From: Rhizobium leguminosarum
GTDB lineage: Bacteria; Pseudomonadota; Alphaproteobacteria; Rhizobiales; Rhizobiaceae
Direction of reading: 5' to 3'
Assembly: GCF_004123835.1 (NCBI RefSeq)
Contig: NZ_MZMU01000012.1
Location: 124,001-188,000 of the forward strand
Length of the DNA stretch: 64,000 nt
Shown in pieces: positions 45,292-57,630 of the stretch (positions within the stretch are counted from its first letter, which is position 1; the number at the start of each line of letters is the position of its first letter). The notes beneath the pieces were generated by a model. The model was not told where the DNA came from, did not search any database, and saw nothing but the letters and a program-made list of their open reading frames with translations. The position numbers and the translations under genes were made by a program.

Positions 45292-46524
45292 ATGAAGAAG
45301 TCGCTAACAGAACGCTTGGCCATCCTTTCCGATGCTGCGAAATATGACGCTTCCTGCGCTTCCAGCGGCACGGTGAACCGTGATTCCCGGGCAAGCGGCG
45401 GGCTCGGTTCGACCGACGGATCCGGCATCTGTCATGCCTATGCCCCGGACGGGCGGTGCATTTCGCTTCTGAAAATACTGCTGACGAATTTCTGCATCTA
45501 CGACTGCGCCTATTGCGTCAATCGTTCGTCGAGCAATGTCGAACGGGCGCGCTTTACGCCGGAGGAGGTCATCTGGCTGACGCTGGAGTTCTACCGCCGC
45601 AATTATATCGAAGGGCTGTTCCTTTCCTCCGGCATCATTCGTTCGTCCGATTACACGATGGAAGAGATGGTCCGCATCGTCCGCGAACTGCGTGTGACGC
45701 ATAATTTCCGCGGCTATATCCATCTGAAATCGATCCCCGAGGCGTCGCCGCGTCTGATCGAGGAAGCGGGGCTTCATGCAGACAGGCTGTCGCTGAATAT
45801 CGAGTTGCCGACGGATAACGGCATCGCGCGCTTTGCCCCGGAAAAGAAGCCTGCCAATATCCGGCGATCGATGGGGGATCTGCGGCTGAAGATCGAGGCC
45901 GCCGGCGAACCGACGCTGCAGACGAAGAAGCGTCAGCGTTTCGTGCCGGCCGGCCAGAGCACGCAGATGATCGTCGGTGCCGATGGCGCGAACGATGCGA
46001 CCATCCTTACGACCAGCGGCCGGCTTTACAGCAGCTACGGGCTGAAGCGCGTCTATTATTCCGCCTTCAGCCCGATTCCGGACTCGTCGAAAAACCTGCC
46101 GCTGATCAAACCGCCGCTGATGCGGGAACACCGGCTCTATCAGGCCGATTGGCTCTACCGATTCTACGGTTTCGGCATTGACGAGATCACCGCGAACCAG
46201 GCGGGCGGCATGCTCGATCTCACCCTCGACCCCAAACTTGCCTGGGCGCTCGCCAACCGGGCCGAATTTCCTGTCGATATCAACAGGGCCGAGCGCGAGC
46301 GGTTGCTGCGTGTGCCCGGTCTCGGCACCAAGACAGTCAAAGCCATCGTTTCGGCCCGTCGTTTTCGCCGGTTGCGGTTGGACGATCTTTCGCGGCTCGG
46401 CATTTCGATCAAGAAAGTCCAATCCTTCATCTCGGCGGAAGGCTGGTCGCCGCGCCGTTTGATCGAGCGCCCCGACCTTCGCGCCATGTTTGAACCGCGG
46501 CCCGAACAATTGTCGTTGCTGTGA
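45292..46524 (+). CDS. Putative DNA modification/repair radical SAM protein
   Basis: The 410-residue protein has a radical SAM iron-sulfur motif CxxxCxxC (Cys68, Cys72, Cys75 in FCIYDCAYCVNRSS). Other family segments are LTERLAILSDAAKYDASCAS, FLSSGIIRSSDYTMEEMVRI and FRGYIHLKSIPEASPRLIEE. The C-terminal part (about 330-375) is a helix-hairpin-helix DNA-binding region (ERLLRVPGLGTKTVKAIVSA). It fits the uncharacterised family annotated as a putative DNA modification/repair radical SAM protein that always travels with a UDG-like partner. A GTG at 45280 inside the LexA box is an alternative start. The stop overlaps the next ATG (TGATG), so translation is coupled. Confidence 0.9.
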   Translation: MKKSLTERLAILSDAAKYDASCASSGTVNRDSRASGGLGSTDGSGICHAYAPDGRCISLLKILLTNFCIYDCAYCVNRSSSNVERARFTPEEVIWLTLEFYRRNYIEGLFLSSGIIRSSDYTMEEMVRIVRELRVTHNFRGYIHLKSIPEASPRLIEEAGLHADRLSLNIELPTDNGIARFAPEKKPANIRRSMGDLRLKIEAAGEPTLQTKKRQRFVPAGQSTQMIVGADGANDATILTTSGRLYSSYGLKRVYYSAFSPIPDSSKNLPLIKPPLMREHRLYQADWLYRFYGFGIDEITANQAGGMLDLTLDPKLAWALANRAEFPVDINRAERERLLRVPGLGTKTVKAIVSARRFRRLRLDDLSRLGISIKKVQSFISAEGWSPRRLIERPDLRAMFEPRPEQLSLL

Positions 46525-47978
46525 TGCGCCGGGTCGTGCTTGCAGGACGCGGGGAGCTTGCCGAATGGCGTGACGCCGCGCGCGCTTTCGCGGCCGCCGG
46601 CATTCTGCCGGAAGAGATCGATTGGCGCGAAAAAAGCGAGGAGGCGGACCTTGCGTTTCAACGCGACGCCATGCCGCCTCCGTCTGCCGCAGCACGCAAG
46701 CCGATGACGGTGCCGCCCGCCTTCATCGAGCTCGCGGATACAGTTCTCTGCCATTCCGACCCGGCGCGCTTTTCCCTGCTTTACCGGCTGCTCTGGCGGC
46801 TGCAACTGGATCGGCAACTGCTTGAAGTGGCTTCCGACGAGGATGTCGCTCGCGCCAGGCTGATGGCGAAAAACGTTCGGCGCGACGCGCACAAGATGAC
46901 GGCCTTCGTCCGCTTCAAGGAGGTTGGTGCGGTATCAGCCGTCCGTCGAAAATTCCTCGCCTGGTTTGAGCCGGATCACCATATCGTCAGGCGTACAGCG
47001 CCTTTCTTCCAACGGCGTTTCGGCGACATGGACTGGCTGATCATCACACCCAAGGGATCGACCGCCTGGGACGGCGAGAGGCTGACGATGAGCGACGAAC
47101 CGTGTGAAAAACCCAATCTCACCGACGCTGCCGATGAACTTTGGCGCACCTACTACGCCAACATTTTCAATCCGGCGCGGTTGAAGCTGAAGGCGATGCA
47201 GGCGGAGATGCCGAAAAAATACTGGAAGAACCTGCCGGAAGCCGATCTCATCCCTGGGCTAATCGGATCGGCGGAGAGCAAGGTGCGGGCCATGGCCGCA
47301 CGGGAGGCGACCCAGTCGTTGCCCTTTCACGATCGCCTGCAGGAAGCTGCGAGCACTATTCCTGCCGAGCCCAAAGCGCCGGCGGGCACGCTGGAAGCAC
47401 TGCGCGCGGAAGCTGCCGCCTGCACCCGCTGTCCGCTTCATGCGAAGGCGACGCAAACCGTATTCGGGGAGGGGCCGCGCGATGCCGAGGTGATGTTCGT
47501 CGGCGAGCAGCCGGGCGACCAGGAGGATATATCAGGGCGCCCCTTCGTCGGTCCCGCCGGCAGGCTTCTCGATCAAGTGATCACAGAAGCGGGCATCGAC
47601 CGCTCAACCCTTTACGTCACCAATGCCGTCAAGCATTTCAAATATGAGCCGCGCGGCAAGCGTCGCATCCATCAGAAGCCCAATATGGGCGAGGTGAAGC
47701 ATTGCCGTTGGTGGCTCAATCTGGAGATGGCGCTGATCAAGCCGAAGCTGGTCGTTGCGATGGGGGCGACGGCGCTCGCGGCGCTGACCGATACGAAGCA
47801 GCGGCTGCAGGATGTCAGGGGGAAAGCGATCGCGATCGACGAGAGGCGAACGCTCTTCGTGACGGTGCATCCATCCTATCTGTTGCGTATTCCCGACGAG
47901 CGGCTGAAAGCGGATGAATTGGCGCGATTTCGCGAAGATATGCTGAATATCCAGCGGCTTATGACGGCGACCAGATAG
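46524..47978 (+). CDS. DUF4130 and UdgX-type uracil-DNA glycosylase fusion
   Basis: The 484-residue protein has an N-terminal DUF4130-type domain (about 1-250; [56 protein letters not shown]). The C-terminal family-4-like uracil-DNA glycosylase of the UdgX type runs from about 290 to 480. The latter has CTRCPLH (Cys300, Cys303), [20 protein letters not shown] and the diagnostic KRRIH loop (379-383), in which the His of mycobacterial UdgX forms a covalent bond with uracil-DNA. A further Cys394 and HPSYLLRIP follow. The start overlaps the radical SAM stop. Role: DNA repair or uracil capture, presumably SOS-induced with its partner. Confidence 0.92.
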   Translation: MRRVVLAGRGELAEWRDAARAFAAAGILPEEIDWREKSEEADLAFQRDAMPPPSAAARKPMTVPPAFIELADTVLCHSDPARFSLLYRLLWRLQLDRQLLEVASDEDVARARLMAKNVRRDAHKMTAFVRFKEVGAVSAVRRKFLAWFEPDHHIVRRTAPFFQRRFGDMDWLIITPKGSTAWDGERLTMSDEPCEKPNLTDAADELWRTYYANIFNPARLKLKAMQAEMPKKYWKNLPEADLIPGLIGSAESKVRAMAAREATQSLPFHDRLQEAASTIPAEPKAPAGTLEALRAEAAACTRCPLHAKATQTVFGEGPRDAEVMFVGEQPGDQEDISGRPFVGPAGRLLDQVITEAGIDRSTLYVTNAVKHFKYEPRGKRRIHQKPNMGEVKHCRWWLNLEMALIKPKLVVAMGATALAALTDTKQRLQDVRGKAIAIDERRTLFVTVHPSYLLRIPDERLKADELARFREDMLNIQRLMTATR

Positions 47979-48057
47979 ATTGATTCCGGAGCTTCTAACC
48001 AGGCGATGACCGAACGGGGGGTGCGCCACCGCTCATCGAGCGATGGCGTTCCGTATC

Positions 48058-51546
<3,489 letters not shown>

Positions 51547-51716
51547 GAGTGCTTCCGTTTTCTGGCTGCGCAGAAAGCCGGCCAGGGTGGGAGATCACCG
51601 GGTCGGGTCGCGCATGCTGGGTCTTTTCAGGCTAGAAGCGGCTTATAGGCAAATGTATTTGCAAACGGAACCCCATAAATCGCGGAATCGACAGGAATCC
51701 AACACGGCGCGAAGGG

Positions 51717-51830
51717 CTATTTCTTGTCAGGCGCGACCGCCACCCGGATTTCGCCGTTACGCTCCGGATTGGTGATGGCTTCCCGCGCTTCCTTAAGTCC
51801 GATCCGCCTGGATATCGGTGGCTCAAACAT
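51717..51830 (-). pseudogene. Possible C-terminal remnant of a zinc alcohol dehydrogenase
   Basis: A 37-codon frame ends PISRRIGLKEAREAI, then NGEIRVAVAPDKK and a stop. It resembles the C-terminal end of medium-chain (zinc) dehydrogenases, where a '...HRFPLEEAPEAF...GKVVIRP' pattern is usual. The rest of such a gene is absent. The assignment rests on one short segment. The surrounding 407 bp between carB and the small hypothetical gene hold nothing else I recognise. Confidence 0.3.
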
Positions 51831-51953
51831 GATCCTATCACAGGCGACGAGATCCGGGGGCGCGGCCGTGGGTGAAGGGTTCACACATGCGGGTCCGCTC
51901 ATTCTTTTACGGGAACAATATCGTGCCCCCACAAGTTCGCGGCCGAGGCGGTG

Positions 51954-52502
51954 ATGGTAGATCCTAAAGACAAAGAACCGGCAGAGGGCTCACGGGAGAC
52001 CGTGGATGAGGAGTTGGCGCGTCAAGAGGAGGAAATCGCAAGGCGCCGCCCCCAAACAGCGCCGGACATAAAGGGCCAGCGCAACCAGGCTCAACGAACA
52101 AGTGAGGCCGCCCTGGCGTTTGTTTTCGCTGCGAATGAAGTCGCTGGAATTCCGGCGGCCGACGGATATATAGACTCCTTGAGCGCAAGCACAGGCATTG
52201 CCGGGGAGAGCGAAGATGGAATGGAGAGGCCGGCGTCAGTCCGACAATATCGAGGATCGCCGTGGCGGTCCGACCGGTGGCGGTTTCGGCCGCGGCGGTG
52301 GCTTCAACTTTCCTTCCGGCGGCGGCGTTCGCCGCGCCGGCGGCGGCCTCAGCATCGGCACGATCATCTTCCTCGTCGTCATCTATTTCATCTTCAAGGC
52401 GATGGGCATCGATCTGCTGCAGGTGCTCGACACCGGCGGCACGACGAGTGGCCCGGGCTACGAGCAGAGCCAGTCCGGCGGAACACGCGCGCCCGCCAAT
52501 GA
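51954..52502 (+). CDS. Hypothetical protein of doubtful extent
   Basis: An ATG at 51954 opens a frame beginning MVDPKDKEPAEGSRETVDEE, then LARQEEEIARRRPQ: hydrophilic and charged, typical of small rhizobial cytoplasmic proteins. No domain is recognised. The frame runs to 52502 and so overlaps the metallopeptidase gene (from 52216) out of frame for about 290 bases. The C-terminal half is Arg/Ser-rich shadow-like sequence. Either the true gene ends earlier through a frameshift, or only the first part is coding. Treat the coordinates as the open frame, not as an established product. Confidence 0.3.
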   Translation: MVDPKDKEPAEGSRETVDEELARQEEEIARRRPQTAPDIKGQRNQAQRTSEAALAFVFAANEVAGIPAADGYIDSLSASTGIAGESEDGMERPASVRQYRGSPWRSDRWRFRPRRWLQLSFRRRRSPRRRRPQHRHDHLPRRHLFHLQGDGHRSAAGARHRRHDEWPGLRAEPVRRNTRARQ

Positions 52503-53136
52503 CGAGATGACCGCCTTCATGCGCACCGTTCTTGCCGAGACCGAGGATACCTGGCAGGGCATCTTCCAGGCGCAGGGCCAAAATTACGAGGAGCCGCGCC
52601 TCGTGCTGTTCTCGGGCTCGACGGCATCGGCCTGCGGCTCCGCATCATCTGCAACAGGTCCTTTCTACTGCCCCGGTGACCACAAGCTCTATCTCGATAC
52701 CGAATTCTTCCAGGAGCTTTCCGACCGCTTTGGCGCGTCGGGCGATTTCGCCGAGGCCTATGTCGTTGCCCATGAGGTCGGCCATCACGTGCAGAACCTG
52801 CTCGGCATCCTGCCGAAGTTCAACCAGGCGCGCCAGCGCATGAGCGAGGCCGACGCCAACAAGATGTCGGTGCGCGTCGAGCTGCAGGCCGATTGCTTTG
52901 CCGGCATCTGGGGCAAATATACCCAGCAGAAGGGCCTGCTCGAGTCAGGCGATCTGGAGGAAGCGCTGAACGCAGCCCAGCAGATCGGCGACGATTCGCT
53001 GCAGAAGCGGTCACAGGGTTACGTCGTCCCGGAAAGCTTCAACCACGGTACTTCGGCACAGCGCGTCAAATGGTTCAAGCGCGGTTTCGACAGCGGGCAG
53101 CTGTCGGCCTGCGATACGTTCTCGGGACCGGTTTGA
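52216..53136 (+). CDS. Neutral zinc metallopeptidase (YpfJ family)
   Basis: The 306-residue protein has a short Gly-rich cytoplasmic N-terminus, one membrane segment (IGTIIFLVVIYFIFKAM, about 50-68) and an extracytoplasmic metalloprotease domain. The zinc motif HEVGH is in AYVVAHEVGHHVQNLLGILP, with a downstream Glu in RVELQADCFAGIWGKY. Two cysteine pairs (STASACGSAS/GPFYCPGD) may form disulfides. The substrate is unknown. The ATG at 52216 is preferred over a start six codons upstream. An inverted repeat lies after the stop. Confidence 0.92.
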   Translation: MEWRGRRQSDNIEDRRGGPTGGGFGRGGGFNFPSGGGVRRAGGGLSIGTIIFLVVIYFIFKAMGIDLLQVLDTGGTTSGPGYEQSQSGGTRAPANDEMTAFMRTVLAETEDTWQGIFQAQGQNYEEPRLVLFSGSTASACGSASSATGPFYCPGDHKLYLDTEFFQELSDRFGASGDFAEAYVVAHEVGHHVQNLLGILPKFNQARQRMSEADANKMSVRVELQADCFAGIWGKYTQQKGLLESGDLEEALNAAQQIGDDSLQKRSQGYVVPESFNHGTSAQRVKWFKRGFDSGQLSACDTFSGPV

Positions 53137-53212
53137 GGGGTAGCGGCTTCTCCGGTGTTGGGGGTGATTGCCCTTCGCTTGCGCTCAGCGCATTCGCTCC
53201 TGTCGTCGCTCA

Positions 53213-53368
53213 CCCCTCATCTGCCTGCCGGCATCTTCTCCCCGCTGGGGAGAAGGGACCAAGCCGCACGACCGTCATTCCCACAGCCGAGGTGTCACAG
53301 GGAGCGAGGCGCCGCCACGATTCCCCTTCGCCCCAGCGGGGAGAAGATGCCGGCAGGCAGATGAGGGG
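53213..53368. repeat. Perfect 38-bp inverted repeat (intergenic element)
   Basis: Arms 53213-53250 and 53331-53368 are exact reverse complements over 38 bp, separated by 80 bp, with partial similarity continuing inward. The arms begin CCCCTCATCTGCCTGCCGGC. It fills most of the 274 bp between two convergent genes. It could fold as a long hairpin or be the remains of a small non-autonomous mobile element; no transposase is present. Confidence 0.85.
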
Positions 53369-53410
53369 GCGCACGGCACAACGTTCAGCCCCTTTCAATC
53401 CGCCCTTTGC

Positions 53411-54406
53411 CTACTTTTCGCTGTCCATATGCTGCAGCATATGCTCGGGATAACGCCCACCCGCCGCTGCGTCTTTCGGCACGGCGCGTTCGATAGCTTC
53501 GAAATCTTCTGGCGACAGGTCGACGGCGCGTGAGCCGAGCGCCTCGGTCAGCCGGTCGCGGCGGCGGGCGCCGATGATCGGGACAATGTCCTTGCCCTTG
53601 GCGGCGACCCAGGCGATGGCGATCTGGGCGACAGAGACGCTCTTTGCCTGGGCGATCTCGCGCAGCTTCTCCACCAGAGCGAGGTTCTGCTCGATATTGC
53701 CTTCCTGGAAGCGTGGGCTGTAGGCGCGGAAATCGCCGGCCGTTCCGCCCTGGCCCTTCTGCCAGTGGCCGCTGATCAGGCCGCGGGAGAGCACCCCGTA
53801 GGCGGTGATCGAGATGCCGAGTTCGCGTGTCGTCGGCAGGATCTTCTCCTCGATGCCGCGCGAGATCAGCGAAAATTCGATCTGCAGGTCGACGATCGGA
53901 GCGACAGCGGCGGCGCGACGGATCGTATCGGCGCCCACTTCCGACAAGCCGATATGCCTGACGTAACCTGCCTTGACCATGTCAGCGATGGCGCCGACCG
54001 TGTCTTCGATCGGCACGTTCGGATCGAGGCGGGCGGGGCGATAGATGTCGATATAGTCGACGCCGAGGCGCTGCAGCGTATAGCTGAGAAAGTTCTTTAC
54101 CGCGACCGGCCGGGCGTCGATGCCGCTCCAACCGCCGACGGGATCGCGCAGGCCGCCGAACTTGACGCTGATGACGGCGCCCTCGCGCCTGCGACCCTTC
54201 AATGCCTCACCGATCAGCATTTCGTTATGGCCCATGCCGTAGAAATCGCCGGTGTCGAGCAGGTTGATGCCGGCATCGAGCGCGGCATGGATCGTCGCGA
54301 TGCTTTCTGCGCGATCTGAGGGGCCGTACATGCCCGACATGCCCATGCAGCCGAGGCCGATGGCCGAGACATCGGGGCCTGTCTTTCCCAAGCGATAGGT
54401 CTGCAT
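53411..54406 (-). CDS. Aldo/keto reductase
   Basis: The 331-residue NADPH-dependent TIM-barrel reductase resembles YajO/YghZ-type and pyridoxal-reductase-like enzymes. Motifs are RLGKTGPDVSAIGLGCMGMS, the catalytic Asp/Tyr in INLLDTGDFYGMGHNEMLIG, the His region written VDYIDIYRPARLDPNVPIED, and IVPIIGARRRDRLTEALGSR for the cofactor. The usual DLYxxHR motif reads DIYRPAR, so the catalytic His is replaced and activity may be altered. The ATG at 54404-54406 has AAGGAG upstream. A 26-bp tandem repeat lies just before the ribosome-binding site. Confidence 0.9.
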   Translation of the reverse strand: MQTYRLGKTGPDVSAIGLGCMGMSGMYGPSDRAESIATIHAALDAGINLLDTGDFYGMGHNEMLIGEALKGRRREGAVISVKFGGLRDPVGGWSGIDARPVAVKNFLSYTLQRLGVDYIDIYRPARLDPNVPIEDTVGAIADMVKAGYVRHIGLSEVGADTIRRAAAVAPIVDLQIEFSLISRGIEEKILPTTRELGISITAYGVLSRGLISGHWQKGQGGTAGDFRAYSPRFQEGNIEQNLALVEKLREIAQAKSVSVAQIAIAWVAAKGKDIVPIIGARRRDRLTEALGSRAVDLSPEDFEAIERAVPKDAAAGGRYPEHMLQHMDSEK

Positions 54407-54418
54407 TGTCTTCTCCTT

Positions 54419-54470
54419 CATTTGCGCCGCGCGGCGTTGTCGGACATTTGCGCCGCGCGGCGTTGCCGGA
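54419..54470. repeat. 26-bp tandem duplication upstream of the aldo/keto reductase
   Basis: Two adjacent 26-bp copies (54419-54444 and 54445-54470) differ at one position (GTTGTCGGA versus GTTGCCGGA). Each contains the palindromic core GCGCCGCGCGGCG. They lie 13 bp upstream of the aldo/keto reductase start. The remaining 352 bp up to the TetA-like gene show no recognised gene. Confidence 0.8.
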
Positions 54471-54822
54471 CGCCGTTCTACCGCTTTCGCATTCGGGCGA
54501 TAATCGGACGGCATCGAACAGGCTGTGCGGGGAAATGCACAATGACCAGTCTTCTCTTGGACCGGTCTTCTCTGGTGATCTGGATGCCGTCGCGGCGATT
54601 GCAAGGGAACGCGTCGCCCGCCGATCCGCTGGATGGCTCTCGATTTTCTGAAGCTGGAACGGCAGCGCGCGCCCTCCGGTTGAGGAGTCTCATAAAACTT
54701 CCCGTGTAGCATTATCAAAAACTTTGAAATGTTCACGGATTGTTTCGGGTTCTTTTCTGAGCTATGTCACTTTCTCGGCGATGAGATCGTCTTTTCAGAA
54801 CCAACCGCTGTAGAGATGCCTC

Positions 54823-56067
54823 ATGCTTGACCCCAAATTCGTTCGCCGTGGCCTTTTCCTGGTCTTCATCATCCTCTTCCTCGATATTATCGGTATCGCC
54901 ATCATCATGCCGGTGCTGCCCGCCTTTCTGGAGCAGCTGACCGGCGGCAGCGTCAGCGATGCGGCGATCGACGGCGGCTGGCTGATGCTCGTCTATGCCG
55001 GCATGCAATTCCTGTTCGCGCCGCTGCTCGGAAACCTGTCCGACCGTTTCGGCCGCCGGCCGATCCTTTTGCTTTCGGTGCTGACCTTCGCGATCGATAA
55101 TTTCATCTGCGGCATCGCCACCAGCTTCTGGATGCTGTTCGTCGGCCGTGTCCTTGCCGGTATCAGCGGCGGCAGCTTCGCCACCTGCTCAGCCTTTATC
55201 GCCGATATCAGCACGGAGGAGAATCGGGCGAAGAATTTCGGGCTGATCGGCATCGCTTTCGGTGTCGGCTTCACCATCGGCCCCGTCGTCGGCGGTATCC
55301 TCGGCGAATTCGGCCCGCGTGTGCCGTTCCTCGGCGCGGCGGCGCTATCGCTCGTCAATTTTATCGCCGCCTGTTTCCTGCTGCCGGAAACCCTGGAGGC
55401 GAAGAACCGCCGCCGGTTCGAGTGGAAGCGCGCCAATCCGCTCGGTGCGCTCCGCCAGATGCGGCACTATCCCGGCATTGGCTGGGTCAGCCTCGTCATG
55501 TTCCTGTTCTTCCTGGCGCATGCCGTCTATCCCTCGGTCTGGTCGTTCGTCTCGACCTATCGCTACGGCTGGAGCGAGGGGCAAATCGGCCTGTCGCTCG
55601 GCATTTACGGTATCGGTGCGGCGCTCGTCATGGGGCTGGTGCTGCCGCGCGTCGTGCCTCTGCTCGGCGAATGGAAGACCGCGCTTCTCGGCCTGTGTTT
55701 TTCGGCCGCTGGGCTTACCGGCTATGCTTTTGCATGGGAGGGATGGGTGGTCTACGTCGTAATCGTCGCGACTGTCATGGAAAACGTCGCCGATCCGCCG
55801 CTGCGCAGCATCGCCGCCGGCAAGGTGCCGCCATCGGCGCAGGGCGAGTTGCAGGGGGCGCTCACCAGCCTCAGCAGCATCACCACCATCGTCGGGCCCC
55901 TGATCTTCACGCAAATGTTCAGTTATTTCACCCGGCCCGAGGCGCCAATCATCTTTGCGGGCGCACCCTATCTTGCCGCCGCCCTGTTCATTTTGGTGGC
56001 AGCCGGCGTATTCCTCATGCGCGTCAAGATGAGAGCGCCCGCCGAGGCGCTGGAGGCAGCAGGTTGA
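54823..56067 (+). CDS. TetA-like MFS drug efflux transporter
   Basis: The 414-residue transporter has about twelve membrane segments and belongs to the tetracycline/multidrug MFS group. Motif A between segments 2 and 3 is APLLGNLSDRFGRRPILLLS. It starts LDPKFVRRGLFLVFIILFLD with the antiporter-type LPAFLEQLTGGSVSD region. The motif C-like GFTIGPVVGGILGEFGPRVP is present. The drug range is unknown; chromosomal homologues often export diverse compounds. A MATE pump gene follows in the same direction 142 bp on. Confidence 0.9.
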   Translation: MLDPKFVRRGLFLVFIILFLDIIGIAIIMPVLPAFLEQLTGGSVSDAAIDGGWLMLVYAGMQFLFAPLLGNLSDRFGRRPILLLSVLTFAIDNFICGIATSFWMLFVGRVLAGISGGSFATCSAFIADISTEENRAKNFGLIGIAFGVGFTIGPVVGGILGEFGPRVPFLGAAALSLVNFIAACFLLPETLEAKNRRRFEWKRANPLGALRQMRHYPGIGWVSLVMFLFFLAHAVYPSVWSFVSTYRYGWSEGQIGLSLGIYGIGAALVMGLVLPRVVPLLGEWKTALLGLCFSAAGLTGYAFAWEGWVVYVVIVATVMENVADPPLRSIAAGKVPPSAQGELQGALTSLSSITTIVGPLIFTQMFSYFTRPEAPIIFAGAPYLAAALFILVAAGVFLMRVKMRAPAEALEAAG

Positions 56068-56209
56068 TCGATCAGAAATGCTGATGCGATGATGAATTTT
56101 TCATCATCCGCCTCATTTGGGGTAGTTCTTTGCGGGGCTTTGCTCTAAGTCCGGATGTTATTTCGCCGCAAGCTGCGGCGACGCATATTTCAATCACAGG
56201 ACTGGTGTC

Positions 56210-57613
56210 ATGGACACGCCGATCGACGCGCGCAGGCTTGCGCCGACAACCGATAATCGTTGGGGCGCGCATTTCCGTGCCACGCTGGCGCTCGGCATTC
56301 CGCTGATCGGCGCGCAGCTCGCCCAGCTCGGCATCAACACCACCGATGTGATGATCGTCGGCCGCCTCGGCGCCGAGCATCTGGCGGCGATGGTGCTTGC
56401 GGCGCAGTTCCTGTTTACGATCCTGATCTTCGGTTCGGGCTTTGCCATCGCCGTCATTCCAATGGTGGCGCAGGCCTATGGCCGCGGCGACCTCGTCTCG
56501 GTGCGCCGGTCGCTGCGCATGGGTCTGTGGGTGGTGATCGGATACTGGGTCCTCATGCAGCCGGCCTTCTTCAATTCGGAGCAGATCCTTCTCTTCGCAC
56601 AGCAGAAGCCCGAGGTGGCGAAGCTCGCCCATGGCTACATCATGATCGGCCAGTTCGGCGTGCTGCCGGGCCTGCTCTTCAACGTCATGCGCTCGCTCGT
56701 CAGCGCCATCGGCAAGGCGGGCGTCATCCTCAACGTTACCATCGCCACGCTGGTGATGAACGCGATCTTCGCCTATATGCTCGTGCTCGGTCATTTCGGC
56801 TTTCCGGCGATGGGGCTCGAGGGCGCGGCGATCGTTTCGGTTGTCGTACAGACCGCAGGCTTCCTCTTCATCCTGGCTTTCGTTCAGAGAAGGGAGGAGA
56901 CTCGGCGCTACGAGATCTTCGTGCGGTTCTGGAAGCCCGACTGGCATGCGCTGCTGGAGGTCATCCGGCTTGGTTTCCCGATCAGCGTCACCATCCTTGC
57001 CGAGGTCAGCCTGTTCACGGTGGCTTCGCTCTTGATGGGCTATATCGGCACGATCGAGCTTGCGGCTCATGGCATTGCCCTGCAATGGGCCTCGATTGCC
57101 TTCATGATCCCGCTCGGCCTCAGCCAGGCGGCAACGGTGCGCGTCGGTGTCGCCCACGGGCAGGGCGATTATCAGGGCCTGGTGCGCGCTTCGATCACGG
57201 TGCTCATCCTCGCCTGCGCCATTTCCGCCGGCGGCGGCGTGCTCTTTGCGGTGGCGCCGCAATTCCTCGGAAGCTGGTTCCTCGACGTCAGCTCGCCGGA
57301 GGCGCCCGAAGTGCTTGCCTATGCCGGGCCGCTGATTGTCGTTGCCGGGCTTTTCCAGCTCGTCGACGGGCTGCAGGTGATCGCCAATGGATTGTTGCGC
57401 GGCCTCAAGGATGCACGCGTGCCGATGATCATGGCGTTGATCGCCTACTGGCCGATCGGTTTCTTCCTTGCCTGGGCCTTTGCCTTCCCGCTCGGTTTCG
57501 GCAGCATCGGCATCTGGTTCGGCTTCCTCGTCGGGCTGGCCGCCGCCGCCGTCATGCTCTGCGCGCGCTTCTACCTTCTTCTTCGTCGGGAGGCGGAGCT
57601 GGCCCACGCCTGA
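56210..57613 (+). CDS. MATE-family multidrug efflux transporter
   Basis: The 467-residue transporter (NorM type) has about twelve membrane segments in two halves and exports cationic drugs with Na+ or H+. Blocks seen are HFRATLALGIPLIGAQLAQL, VMIVGRLGAEHLAAMVLAAQ, the internal repeat LEVIRLGFPISVTILAEVSL and LQWASIAFMIPLGLSQAATV. The C-terminal QLVDGLQVIANGLLRGLKDA block is also present. It is convergent with the monooxygenase-like gene; the stops are 17 bp apart if that gene ends as proposed. Confidence 0.93.
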   Translation: MDTPIDARRLAPTTDNRWGAHFRATLALGIPLIGAQLAQLGINTTDVMIVGRLGAEHLAAMVLAAQFLFTILIFGSGFAIAVIPMVAQAYGRGDLVSVRRSLRMGLWVVIGYWVLMQPAFFNSEQILLFAQQKPEVAKLAHGYIMIGQFGVLPGLLFNVMRSLVSAIGKAGVILNVTIATLVMNAIFAYMLVLGHFGFPAMGLEGAAIVSVVVQTAGFLFILAFVQRREETRRYEIFVRFWKPDWHALLEVIRLGFPISVTILAEVSLFTVASLLMGYIGTIELAAHGIALQWASIAFMIPLGLSQAATVRVGVAHGQGDYQGLVRASITVLILACAISAGGGVLFAVAPQFLGSWFLDVSSPEAPEVLAYAGPLIVVAGLFQLVDGLQVIANGLLRGLKDARVPMIMALIAYWPIGFFLAWAFAFPLGFGSIGIWFGFLVGLAAAAVMLCARFYLLLRREAELAHA

Positions 57614-57630
57614 GCCGGCCGCCTCTGCCG

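Noticed and set aside
54478..54693. Small minus-strand frame upstream of the aldo/keto reductase
   Set aside because: Arg/Pro-rich, no ribosome-binding site or domain; treated as non-coding.
56072..57630. C-terminal extension of the monooxygenase frame through the MATE gene
   Set aside because: Overlaps the MATE gene antisense over its full length; the family is only about 100 residues long, so a frameshift is the better explanation.
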